A DNA stretch of 64,000 bases, taken from contig NZ_JTAN02000003.1 in assembly GCF_000949135.2 (NCBI RefSeq), positions 558,001-622,000 on the forward strand, read 5' to 3'. Every line of letters starts with the position of its first letter. Position 1 is the first letter of the stretch. Source of the stretch: Burkholderia sp. USMB20 (GTDB lineage: Bacteria; Pseudomonadota; Gammaproteobacteria; Burkholderiales; Burkholderiaceae). Positions 26,499 through 34,800 of the stretch are shown in pieces. The notes under the pieces are model-generated. The model was not told the DNA's origin. It did not search any database and was given only the letters and a program-made list of their open reading frames with translations. The translations under genes were made by a program, and so were the position numbers.

Positions 26499-27962
26499 AT
26501 GTCATACGATCGGTCGATTTATCGCAATTTCATCGCGGACGAGTGGGTGGCCGGCGATACTTTCGCGGAGAACATCAATCCATCCGACACGCGTGACACG
26601 ATCGGCATCTACACGCGTGCCACCGCAGGACAGGTCGAGTTCGCAATCGAGGCGGCCGTGATGGCCCAACCGAAGTGGGCTGCGACCACACCCCAACGCC
26701 GCTTCGATGCGCTTGACGGTATTGGTAGTGAAATCCTCGCGCGTCAAGCCGAACTCGGCGATCTACTGGCGCGCGAGGAAGGCAAGACCCTGCGCGAGGC
26801 CATTGGCGAAGTCGTCCGTGCCGGGCAGATCTTCAAGTTCTTCGCAGGCGAGGCTCTGAGGTCGAACGGCGATCTTCTCGCGTCCACGCGACCCAATATC
26901 GACGTCGAAGTAACTCGGGATCCCGTTGGTGTCGTAGCCCTGATTACACCGTGGAACTTCCCGATCGCCATTCCTGCGTGGAAAATCGCCCCGGCGCTGG
27001 CCTACGGTAACGCGGTGATCTTCAAGCCGGCCGATGTGGCGCCAGGAAGTGCCTGGGCACTCGCGGAAATCATTAGCCGGGCCGGCTTGCCGGCTGGAAC
27101 ATTCAACCTCGTCATGGCGCGCGGACGCGATATCGGTGATGCACTGATTGCCGATCCGCGGATTTCGGCGGTGTCGTTTACGGGGTCTGAATCGACGGGG
27201 CGCCGCGTCGCGGCGGCCTGCGTGACGCGACCAGAAACCATGGCGAAGTTTCAGCTCGAAATGGGCGGAAAAAACCCGTTGGTCGTGCTTGATGATGCCG
27301 ATCTCGATCTTGCGGTGGACTGCGCACTCAACGGCGCGTTCTATTCCACGGGCCAGCGTTGCACTGCATCGTCGCGGCTGGTCGTTACGGCCGGCATTCA
27401 TGACCGCTTTGTCGACGCGCTGGTTCGCCGGCTCGGCACGCTCGCGATCGGTGACGCGCGTAATCCATCGACGCAGATGGGCCCTGTCGTCGATGCGAGC
27501 CAATTGCGTCAGGATCTGGACTATATCGCGATCGGTCGCGACGAAGGAGCCAGACTCGTTTTTGGTGGCGAAGCCATAGAGGAACTGGACGGGCGACCGG
27601 GCTTCTACTTGCAGCCGACGCTTTTTACCGATACGCGCAACGACATGCGCATCAATCGCGAGGAAATATTTGGCCCCGTCGCCAATGTGATCCGCGTTGC
27701 CGATCTCGACGAAGCGATCAACGTCGCGAACGATACGCGCTTCGGTCTTTCAGCCGGCATCGTGACGACTTCGTTGAAGCACGCCCGTCATTTCCGAAAG
27801 TCTGCGCAGGCGGGCATGGTCATGGTCAACGCGCCAACGGCTGGTGTTGACCCTCATGTGCCGTTCGGTGGTCGAAAGGCGTCAAGCTACGGACCACGGG
27901 AACAGGGACGCTATGCCATCGAATTTTTTACGACCGTGAAGACGGCTTACGTACAGGCCTGA
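26499..27962 (+). CDS. NAD(P)-dependent (semi)aldehyde dehydrogenase
   Basis: 487-residue ALDH close to the succinate-semialdehyde / 2-oxoglutarate-semialdehyde dehydrogenase group. Catalytic Cys288 is in STGQRCTASS and base Glu254 in LEMGGKNPL; ITPWNFPIAIPAWKIAPALAYGN and SFTGSESTGRRVA complete the core. The ATG at 26499 lies 3 nt past the previous stop; a TTG two codons earlier overlaps it. It could oxidise the succinic semialdehyde released by HpaI, or 4-hydroxyphenylacetaldehyde upstream in the route. The sequence does not decide. Confidence 0.85.
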   Translation: MSYDRSIYRNFIADEWVAGDTFAENINPSDTRDTIGIYTRATAGQVEFAIEAAVMAQPKWAATTPQRRFDALDGIGSEILARQAELGDLLAREEGKTLREAIGEVVRAGQIFKFFAGEALRSNGDLLASTRPNIDVEVTRDPVGVVALITPWNFPIAIPAWKIAPALAYGNAVIFKPADVAPGSAWALAEIISRAGLPAGTFNLVMARGRDIGDALIADPRISAVSFTGSESTGRRVAAACVTRPETMAKFQLEMGGKNPLVVLDDADLDLAVDCALNGAFYSTGQRCTASSRLVVTAGIHDRFVDALVRRLGTLAIGDARNPSTQMGPVVDASQLRQDLDYIAIGRDEGARLVFGGEAIEELDGRPGFYLQPTLFTDTRNDMRINREEIFGPVANVIRVADLDEAINVANDTRFGLSAGIVTTSLKHARHFRKSAQAGMVMVNAPTAGVDPHVPFGGRKASSYGPREQGRYAIEFFTTVKTAYVQA

Positions 27963-28046
27963 CTCTGTCGGCGCAAGGTGGGCGTGATGAGGTTGCAGTG
28001 ACGCACGTCCATTGGCGGATATCCATAAATCAAATAGGAGACGCTC

Positions 28047-29432
28047 ATGAGCGACACCCCCCAACATAACGAACTGAGGCGTGCCCTGAAGGATCGGCAT
28101 ATTCAGCTGATCGCACTAGGCGGCGCTATCGGCACCGGCCTGTTTCTCGGCATTTCGGAAACGATCAAGGTAGCCGGGCCTTCCGCGATCCTTGGTTATG
28201 CGATTGCGGGCCTGTTCGCATTCTTCATCATGCGACAGCTATCCGAAATGGTCGTTGATGAGCCGGTTTCAGGCTCATTCAGCCATTTTGCCGAGAAATA
28301 CTGCGGACATTTTTTCGGTTTTCTGTCCGGCTGGAACTACTGGGTAATGTGCGTGCTCGTGGGTATGGCGGAGCTTTCCGCCGTAGGAGTCTATATCCAG
28401 TATTGGCTGCCTGGGCTCTCGCCGTGGATCTCGGCACTTGGGTTTTTTATTATCGTCAACTTGATTAATTTGGTCAGCGTCAAATCATTCGGGGAAACCG
28501 AGTTCTGGTTTTCGCTCGTGAAAATCGTGGCAGTCGTCGCGATGATCGTGTTCGGCTGCTATCTGCTATTCACTGGCACGGCCGGACCCCAGGCCGGCGT
28601 AAGCAACCTGTGGCGGCACGGCGGATTTTTCCCGAACGGTTTTGGCGGACTTGCAATGGCCTTGGCTGGAATCATGTTTTCGTTCGGTGGTCTGGAGCTG
28701 GTCGGGATCGCTGCCGCCGAGGCAAGTGCACCGGAACGGACCATTCCAAAGGCCACCAACCAGGTGATCTACCGAATCCTGATCTTCTATATCGGCGCAC
28801 TTGTGGTATTGCTCTCGCTTTATCCGTGGGAACAGGCCGCTGCGAACGGAAGCCCTTTCGTATTGATTTTTCATGAACTGAATCGGAATGGCGTCGCGAA
28901 TGTTCTCAATCTGGTTGTCTTGTCGGCCGCGCTGTCCGTCTACAACAGTGTCGGCGTTTACGGCAGTAGCCGAATTCTGTTCGGCTTGGCGAAGCAGGGA
29001 AATGCACCGTCCGCCGCGTTGAAAGTGTCCAAGCGTGGTGTCCCGGTTGCCGCCCTTGCCGTTTCGGCGATCGCGACCGCAATCTGCATTCTGGTGAACT
29101 ACGTCATGCCAGGCCGAGCCTTCGGTTTCTTGATGGGTCTGGTCGTTTCCGCCCTGGTGATCAACTGGCTGCTGATCACGTTGATTCATCTTGCGTTTCG
29201 ACGCGAGAAGGCGCGCAGGGGGGAGTCGACTGCATTTCCCAGTATCGGCTATCCGCTGACCAATATCATCACAATTTTATTCTTGTTCGGCATTCTGGTC
29301 GTAATGTACGTCAATCAGGATCTGCGGTTGTCGGTGCTGTTGATCCCGGTGTGGATCTCGGCGCTCGCACTGAGCTATCGATTTGGAGTCCAGAAAAAAT
29401 CGTTTGAAGTTTCGCCAAAATTTGGAGAATGA
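28047..29432 (+). CDS. APC-family amino-acid permease (AroP/GabP type)
   Basis: 461-residue inner-membrane permease with ~12 hydrophobic segments. HIQLIALGGAIGTGLFLG near the N-terminus is the diagnostic APC amino-acid transporter motif; FSFGGLELVGIAAAEA and PERTIPKATNQVIYRIL are typical of the AAT subfamily that includes AroP, PheP and GabP. ATG 28047 has AATAGGAG upstream. It sits directly before an aromatic aminotransferase, so an aromatic amino acid is the likely cargo. Its stop is 2 nt before the aminotransferase start. Confidence 0.88.
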   Translation: MSDTPQHNELRRALKDRHIQLIALGGAIGTGLFLGISETIKVAGPSAILGYAIAGLFAFFIMRQLSEMVVDEPVSGSFSHFAEKYCGHFFGFLSGWNYWVMCVLVGMAELSAVGVYIQYWLPGLSPWISALGFFIIVNLINLVSVKSFGETEFWFSLVKIVAVVAMIVFGCYLLFTGTAGPQAGVSNLWRHGGFFPNGFGGLAMALAGIMFSFGGLELVGIAAAEASAPERTIPKATNQVIYRILIFYIGALVVLLSLYPWEQAAANGSPFVLIFHELNRNGVANVLNLVVLSAALSVYNSVGVYGSSRILFGLAKQGNAPSAALKVSKRGVPVAALAVSAIATAICILVNYVMPGRAFGFLMGLVVSALVINWLLITLIHLAFRREKARRGESTAFPSIGYPLTNIITILFLFGILVVMYVNQDLRLSVLLIPVWISALALSYRFGVQKKSFEVSPKFGE

Positions 29433-29434
29433 AG

Positions 29435-30637
29435 ATGTTCGAGCATGTCCTTGCCTATGCAGGCGATCCGATCCTGAGTCTAAATGAGAATTTCCAGAAG
29501 GATCCGCGCGTCGAGAAAGTCAATCTCAGTATCGGTATCTATTTTGATGGTGACGGAAAGTTGCCTGTCATGGAAGCGGTCAGGAAGGTCGACGCCCGGT
29601 TGGCGGTCGAGGGTGGGCCGAAATCCTATCTGCCCATGGCGGGCATAGCGGATTTCCGCGCGGAGGTGCAGCGTCTGGTGTTCGGAGAAAATTCGTCTGC
29701 GGTTGATGAAGGCCGCGTAGCGACGCTGCAAAGCCTCGGTGGCTCGGGTGCGTTGAAGGTCGGCGCCGATTTTCTCAAGCGCTACTATCCGAACTCACAA
29801 GTGTGGATCAGCGACCCGTCCTGGGAAAATCATCGCGTCGTATTCGAGGGTGCCGGCTTCCAGGTCAATACGTATCCGTACTACGACAGCGAAACTGGTG
29901 GGCTGCGGTTCGACGCCATGCTGGCGGCGTTGGAGTCTGTACCGGAATACGGCATCGTCCTGCTTCACGCGTGCTGCCACAATCCGACCGGCGTCGACTT
30001 GAGCGCCGAGCAATGGCGTACGCTGATCCCGGTGCTACGCGAGCGCAAGGTAATTCCTTTCATCGATATGGCCTACCAGGGTTTTGGCGACGGACTCGAC
30101 GACGACGCGTTCTCGGTGCGTGCATTCGCGGATGCGAAGCTCACATTCGTGGTGGCGAATTCGTTCTCGAAAAACTTCTCTCTCTACGGGGAGCGTGTTG
30201 GGGGCCTCAGTGTCGTTTGCCAGACGAGCGACGAGGCTGAGCGTGTGCTGGGGCAGCTTACGTGTACGATTCGCGCGAACTACAGCAATCCACCGACTCA
30301 CGGTGCACGGATCGTGGCCCGTGTGCTCGGCGATACGGACCTCAGGGCGGAATGGGAGTCGGAACTGGCTGTGATGCGGGAACGGATTCACGCCATGCGA
30401 CGCGCGATATTCGATGGTCTGGCAGGATTCGTCGAAGGTGCCGCGCGCAAGCGGTATATCGAGCAACGCGGCATGTTTACCTACACGGGCCTGTCGGCCG
30501 AACAGGTTGATCTGTTGCGCGAGAGGCACGGCGTATATTTGCTGCGATCGGGACGCATGTGCGTGGCGGGATTGAACGAACGCAATGTTGATACGGTTAT
30601 CTCGGCGATCGCGTCGGTGCTGAAGTCGTCGGTTTGA
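29435..30637 (+). CDS. tyrB: Aromatic amino-acid aminotransferase
   Basis: 400-residue PLP-dependent class I aminotransferase of the AspC/TyrB group; it converts tyrosine or phenylalanine to the 2-oxo acid. The Schiff-base lysine is Lys246 in ANSFSKNFSLYGERVG; ACCHNPTGVD, FIDMAYQGFGDG and the C-terminal FVEGAARKRYIEQRGMF-TYTG segment are as in TyrB. The ribosome-binding site GGAG is 7 nt before the ATG at 29435; the ATG at 29429, which overlaps the permease stop, is only 1 nt from it and is rejected. It supplies 4-hydroxyphenylpyruvate-type acids to the pathway. Confidence 0.9.
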   Translation: MFEHVLAYAGDPILSLNENFQKDPRVEKVNLSIGIYFDGDGKLPVMEAVRKVDARLAVEGGPKSYLPMAGIADFRAEVQRLVFGENSSAVDEGRVATLQSLGGSGALKVGADFLKRYYPNSQVWISDPSWENHRVVFEGAGFQVNTYPYYDSETGGLRFDAMLAALESVPEYGIVLLHACCHNPTGVDLSAEQWRTLIPVLRERKVIPFIDMAYQGFGDGLDDDAFSVRAFADAKLTFVVANSFSKNFSLYGERVGGLSVVCQTSDEAERVLGQLTCTIRANYSNPPTHGARIVARVLGDTDLRAEWESELAVMRERIHAMRRAIFDGLAGFVEGAARKRYIEQRGMFTYTGLSAEQVDLLRERHGVYLLRSGRMCVAGLNERNVDTVISAIASVLKSSV

Positions 30638-30649
30638 AGGCGTCTGACG

Positions 30650-31369
30650 ATGAGCTCACTGGAATATCGGATCGCTCCGGAAGTATTCGCGACACACCCG
30701 GATTATTGTCGGGGCCTGGTCGTGATGGCGTTCGCGGACAATACCTCCCCAAGTCCGGATCTGGAGGCGCTTTTGCGCGAAGCAGAAGCCGGTGTCCGAG
30801 CGTCAGTTCATGGGAGTGTCGGAGACCATCCGCGGATCGTCGCATGGCGGGAAGCATTCCGTGCGTTCGGCGCGAAGCCGTCGGAACACCGCAGCTCGAT
30901 CGAAGCCATGGCGCGACGTGTCGTCAAGCCCGATAGCTTGCCTTCGATTAATCCCCTCGTCGATATTGGCAACATTGTTTCACTGAAGTATTTTTTGCCT
31001 GCAGGTGTGCATCCGCTGAGCGGCTCACATGAGAGTCTTGAGTTGCGGAGAGCGAAGGCAGGGGATGTCTTTATTGCCGCGGGCGCCGACCAACCAGAAA
31101 CACCGGGTGCCGATGAAATTGTATTTGCTTCAGGCGAGACGGTCTTGACTCGACGATGGACGTGGAGACAGGCGACCGGATCGCAGACGCTGCCGGCCGC
31201 CACCCGTGTATTTTTCAACGTGGACGGTTTGCCTCCGGTAACTCGTGCGGATGTCTCTGCGGCAATGGATGAGATCGTGCAACTTGCCCGACGCTACTGC
31301 CGGGCGTCGATCACGTGTACGACGATCCTCGATAGAGATCAGCCGTCGGTCTCGATTCGAGACAGCTGA
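30650..31369 (+). CDS. Free-standing B3/4 (tRNA-editing-like) domain protein
   Basis: 239-residue protein carrying a B3/4 domain such as that in the phenylalanyl-tRNA synthetase beta chain, where it hydrolyses Tyr-tRNA(Phe). Seen: AFRAFGAKPSEHRSSIEAM, PSINPLVDIGNIVSLKYFLP, and GETVLTRRWTWRQATGSQT with VFFNVDGLPP, in family order. It follows the aromatic aminotransferase by 12 nt and is the last gene before a strong terminator, so it is an operon member. Editing of mischarged aromatic aminoacyl-tRNA is an attractive role in this context but is inference; such proteins are otherwise uncharacterised. Confidence 0.8.
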   Translation: MSSLEYRIAPEVFATHPDYCRGLVVMAFADNTSPSPDLEALLREAEAGVRASVHGSVGDHPRIVAWREAFRAFGAKPSEHRSSIEAMARRVVKPDSLPSINPLVDIGNIVSLKYFLPAGVHPLSGSHESLELRRAKAGDVFIAAGADQPETPGADEIVFASGETVLTRRWTWRQATGSQTLPAATRVFFNVDGLPPVTRADVSAAMDEIVQLARRYCRASITCTTILDRDQPSVSIRDS

Positions 31370-31382
31370 CTGCCCGCATCGA

Positions 31383-31416
31383 CACGCGACACGGAACTTC
31401 GGTGCCGTGTCGCGTG
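31383..31416 (+). terminator. Rho-independent-like terminator with TTCG loop
   Basis: CACGCGACACGG (31383-31394) pairs perfectly with CCGTGTCGCGTG (31405-31416); the inner part closes with AC-TTCG-GT, a stable tetraloop. AATTT follows. It lies 13 nt after the B3/4 stop and should end the hpa/amino-acid operon. Confidence 0.7.
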
Positions 31417-31547
31417 AATTTCGCGGACCGCGCTTCAGGAATGCTTGCTCTCGATAACTGAATCCGCATCAATCGCTCGAGACCGTGCAGCCATGGAGCG
31501 TTGTCAGCGCTTCAACGTGGCAATGGCCAGCGCCAGTCTGTGGTGCA

Positions 31548-31585
31548 ATGGCGTCTACCGATGCGTTTGCATCGGTAGACGCCAT
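31548..31585. repeat. 17-bp perfect inverted repeat with 4-nt loop
   Basis: ATGGCGTCTACCGATGC (31548-31564) and its exact reverse complement (31569-31585) flank GTTT. It lies 10 nt downstream of the doxX stop (minus strand), where a terminator is expected, but no T-run follows on either side. It may be a factor-dependent or bidirectional terminator, or a protein-binding site. Confidence 0.6.
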
Positions 31586-31594
31586 GCCGTGCTG

Positions 31595-32011
31595 TCAAGT
31601 TCGGATTTGCTTCGATGGGGCTGATTTCAACGACCATGCGCCGTCGCCGATGAGAAATTGCACCACGAGCGCGACGATCCATAGTGCAAGATATTCCCAT
31701 CCTCCCCCCTTGTTGGTGAATAGCCAGCCGTTCTTTCCGTGTACGGTCACGACAGCTCCAAGCAAGTCAAGGGCGAGAGGCAACGCGAAAAGCCAGCCAT
31801 AGAATCCGGCGATAAGGGCAAGGCCGCCTACGACTTCGAGTAATGTGATGAGGTATGCGGTAAATCCTGGCAAACCTATTGATTGGAAGAATTCGGCAGT
31901 CCCGGGAAGCGTAAACACAAAGATTTTTAGTGATGCGTGCGCTAAAAACAAGGCTCCAAGAGTGACCCGTAGAAGAAAGGCTGCGACAGGCGTCGTTCGG
32001 TGATGATTCAT
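31595..32011 (-). CDS. DoxX-family membrane protein
   Basis: 138-residue small membrane protein with four hydrophobic segments (residues ~8-30, 47-68, 73-92 and 106-124). FLLRVTLGALFLAHASLKIFVF and the GLALIAGFYGW segment are typical of DoxX/YqjF-type proteins, which have been linked to quinone-related redox chemistry or thiosulfate oxidation but are mostly of unknown role. It diverges from the MarR gene at 32.2 kb across an AT-rich gap of ~220 bp and is probably under its control. Confidence 0.82.
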   Translation of the reverse strand: MNHHRTTPVAAFLLRVTLGALFLAHASLKIFVFTLPGTAEFFQSIGLPGFTAYLITLLEVVGGLALIAGFYGWLFALPLALDLLGAVVTVHGKNGWLFTNKGGGWEYLALWIVALVVQFLIGDGAWSLKSAPSKQIRT

Positions 32012-32231
32012 ATTATAAAAAAACGAAAGATTCGGTTGAGAGGTTCAGGCATCATGGTTGTAGGGCCTTGCCAGAGTGTCGGGTGACGTAAGATGAATCA
32101 CCAGCAATTATTTTTTTATTGTTGTAAAGTTTTTATTGATAATCTGAGAATGCGGTGAAAATTGGATTGTGTAACTACTATAGGCCGGTAGCATCATTTA
32201 CCATCAGTTTTCACACGACGACGTGGTAACC

Positions 32232-32672
32232 ATGGAACTCGAGACCTTCTTTCCTCACCGACTTGCCATCGTGGCGGACGCCGTCAGCCGGTCCATCGCC
32301 GAAGTCTACGGAGAACGCTTCGATCTCAGCCGTGACGAATGGCGCGTCCTGACAGCACTGCCCCGGCGCGGCATACATCGAACGGGCGAGGTGATCGCAC
32401 GTTCGCACCTCGACAAAGGCTCCGTCAGCAGGGCATTGACATGCCTCGAGGCCAAGGGGTGCATTTCACGAAGTTCTGATCCGGAAGATGGTCGTGGCTA
32501 TCTGATTCAAATGCTGCCCACCGGGCGCACGCTGCTGAAAAAAATGGTTCCGGCGGTGCAGGCGCGCGCGAAATGTCTTCTGGACGAGCTTAACGAAGCA
32601 GAGCGAAAGATACTGGATGCGGCGCTGGATAAAGTGTTGCATCAGGCACTTAACCAGTTGAGACGGGAATAA
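32232..32672 (+). CDS. MarR-family regulator
   Basis: 146-residue winged-helix protein. Core: FDLSRDEWRVLTALPRRG, GEVIARSHLDKGSVSRALTCLEAKGCI (recognition helix) and the wing SSDPEDGRGYLIQMLPTG. ATG 32232 is chosen (MELETFFPHR); a GTG three codons upstream is possible and neither has a clear ribosome-binding site. It diverges from doxX; the AT-rich gap 32090-32180 should hold both promoters. It is a distant paralogue of the MarR gene at 16 kb. Confidence 0.85.
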   Translation: MELETFFPHRLAIVADAVSRSIAEVYGERFDLSRDEWRVLTALPRRGIHRTGEVIARSHLDKGSVSRALTCLEAKGCISRSSDPEDGRGYLIQMLPTGRTLLKKMVPAVQARAKCLLDELNEAERKILDAALDKVLHQALNQLRRE

Positions 32673-32765
32673 CGTTTCGCGCCGAATGATGTTCTGCTAC
32701 CTTTGCCGCTCCGTCGGCTGAGTCACGAACCGCCCAGATTTGCATTCGAATTCCGGGGCGCGCGA

Positions 32766-33784
32766 CTATTGTGTGCCAGCTTGCTGTGGCGCGGGTGCGC
32801 AGACCGGTCGGATCGTCTCGCCCGCGAGAACGAGCTTCACGAACGGGATAGAATCGGCGAGCGACGCGTTGGCGGTGCCGTTGTGCTCGCGGCCCGCAGA
32901 CGGGTGCACATCGGCCGTTGTGCCCGCCAGCGCACGCGTCCCTGGCAAGCGCGAGTTCGAGCGGCGTCGGTCCGTCGTCCGCGCGCGTACCGATGAAGAC
33001 AGGCGTCGCGATCTTCAGCGCCGGGTACTTCAGATAGTCGTCCCACCACGTGTTCAGGCGCGCATCGCCGCCCCGGCTTCACGGTGTGCGCGTGAAAGAG
33101 GTGCGCGAGAGCCGCATCGTCCTCGAGCGACGCGAGGCAACTGATTCGTGCCTGTTCGAGAATCGGCAGCATGGTCTCGGCCAGTACTTCCTCGGCGCGC
33201 AGCGACGGGGCGATCTGTTGCGCGGACAGCACCGCGTCGAACTGGTACGCGAGCGTCGGATCGACGCGTTCGGCATTGCGCCGGTAGACCGTCTCGAACT
33301 TCGGCAGTGACGCGAGCGTAGCGTGCGATGCGTTGTAGATCGTGCCGGTCGCGACGGTTGCGCGGATCAGGAGTTCGAGCGCATAGACCGGCGCGTAGCC
33401 GGCTGCCGCGCTCACGGCCGAGCCGCCTGGCGACCGGCCGGCCAGCACGACTTCGTTCGCGAAGCCCGGCACGCCGCCTAGCTCCGCTCGTACGCTGTCG
33501 AGCAGCGTGTAGCTGTTCGAGCGGTTGTTGAGCTGCGGATTCGGGGCGGGCGTGCCGAGACCCTGATAGTCGGTTGCGATCACCGCGAATCCTTGCTCGA
33601 GCCATGCGTTCAGGTAGCGCACGTCACGATACGAGCGGCCGAACCACGACAGCGCGCAGATGTCGGCCATCGACCTTTCGTTTACGGATCGTCCTGCCTT
33701 CACTTCATCGTACGCAGTCCAGATCGTTTCCCGACGGGCCAGACTCACTGGCAGCGGCACCGGGAGAGGCAGGGCCCAAGTCAA
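32766..33784 (-). pseudogene. Decayed secretory lipase (LIP-type alpha/beta hydrolase)
   Basis: Remnant of a ~400-residue secreted lipase. Recognisable stretches: ADICALSWFGRSYRDVRYLN, GFAVIATDYQGLGTP, VVLAGRSPGGSAV (nucleophile elbow, normally GHSQGG) and YAPVYALELLIRATVATGT. Near 33071-33074 an extra G shifts the frame; the next frame continues LNTWWDDYLKYPALKIATPVFIGTRADD (catalytic Asp region). A second shift near 32930 leads to AGREHNGTANASLADSIPF (catalytic His) and the stop at 32766. The signal peptide and first ~80 residues are absent: the sequence before MADICA is unrelated. At least three lesions make it non-functional. Unlike its neighbours it has high-GC, core-type composition. 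Confidence 0.82.
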
Positions 33785-34686
33785 GCCATGTGATTCGTCG
33801 AGCGTTCGAAATACCCGTTGAGAAAATCAACGAAGACTCTGACCTTGGCAGACAGGTTTAGGCGCTCCGGATAGATCGCATAGATGTCGGCAGCTGGCAA
33901 CGACCAATCCCCCAGTATCCGTACCAGCTCGCCCGAGTCTATATGGGGCTGCACGTCCCATTCCGAGCGCACGAGTATTCCGTGTCCATCGATCGCCCAA
34001 CGCAAGGTTGCCTCACCGTCGTTACTGCTCATGGATCCATGTACCTTGACCAGTTCATGGCGTTTGCCTTTCGTGAAATGCCACGTACCGTACGCGGTGT
34101 CGTTCTCGCGCAGCACGATGCAATTGTGCGTGCGGAGATCGCCCGGCACTCCGGGAAACTCGCGGGTTTTCAGGTATTCAGGGGATGCGCATACGAAGCG
34201 CCGGTTCGTCGCGAGTTTCCTTCCCACCACCCTCTGATCCGGCAATTCGCCGAACCGTATGCCGACGTCATAGGCCAGTTCGGCGAGATTCATCGGACGA
34301 TCCGTAAGCTCGAGCTGAACGTCGACGTCGGGATAAAGATGCCGGAACTCGGACAGCGCGGGGGCGATGTGACGCCGTCCAAAGCCGAACGTTGCGTTGA
34401 CCTTCAATAGACCGCGGGGCAGGTCTCGGCTGCTTGATACGAGGCGCTCGAGTTCCTGTACCTGCTCCAGCAGCTTCGCACCGGTCGTGAGGTAGATCTC
34501 ACCCTCGTGCGTCATCGCGAGGCGGCGAGTCGTCCGGTTGAGAAGCTTGACGCCGAGGCGCCGTTCCAATTGATTCAGGCGGGCACTTACCGCCGGAGGC
34601 GTGACGCCCAGATCGCGCGCGAGCGCCGAAAGGCTGCCTTGAGTGACCAGCCGTGCGAAGAAGTCGAGGTCGGCAATGGGATCCAT
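33781..34686 (-). CDS. LysR-family regulator of the LeuCD-like/2HCT module
   Basis: 301-residue LTTR of the DsdC/CrgA-like subgroup: HTH ADLDFFARLVTQGSLSALARDLGVTPPAVSARLNQLE, LLNRTTRRLAMT, then an effector domain with GLLKVNATFGFGRRHIAPAL and the CrgA-type YDVGIRFGELPD. It diverges from the aconitase-like large subunit across ~115 bp. TTTAA-N7-TTAAA at 34688-34704, right at its own start, is a weak candidate operator. It is likely an activator for the downstream acid-utilisation genes. Confidence 0.88.
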   Translation of the reverse strand: MDPIADLDFFARLVTQGSLSALARDLGVTPPAVSARLNQLERRLGVKLLNRTTRRLAMTHEGEIYLTTGAKLLEQVQELERLVSSSRDLPRGLLKVNATFGFGRRHIAPALSEFRHLYPDVDVQLELTDRPMNLAELAYDVGIRFGELPDQRVVGRKLATNRRFVCASPEYLKTREFPGVPGDLRTHNCIVLRENDTAYGTWHFTKGKRHELVKVHGSMSSNDGEATLRWAIDGHGILVRSEWDVQPHIDSGELVRILGDWSLPAADIYAIYPERLNLSAKVRVFVDFLNGYFERSTNHMA

Positions 34687-34800
34687 CTTTAAGTTTGGTT
34701 TAAAAATGGGTTAAGAGAGGGGTGATTTTAATGCTCGTCCACCCAAATTACACTTCGGGAAACGCCGCAGACCGGCGTGTACGGGAAACCAGGAGGAAGA

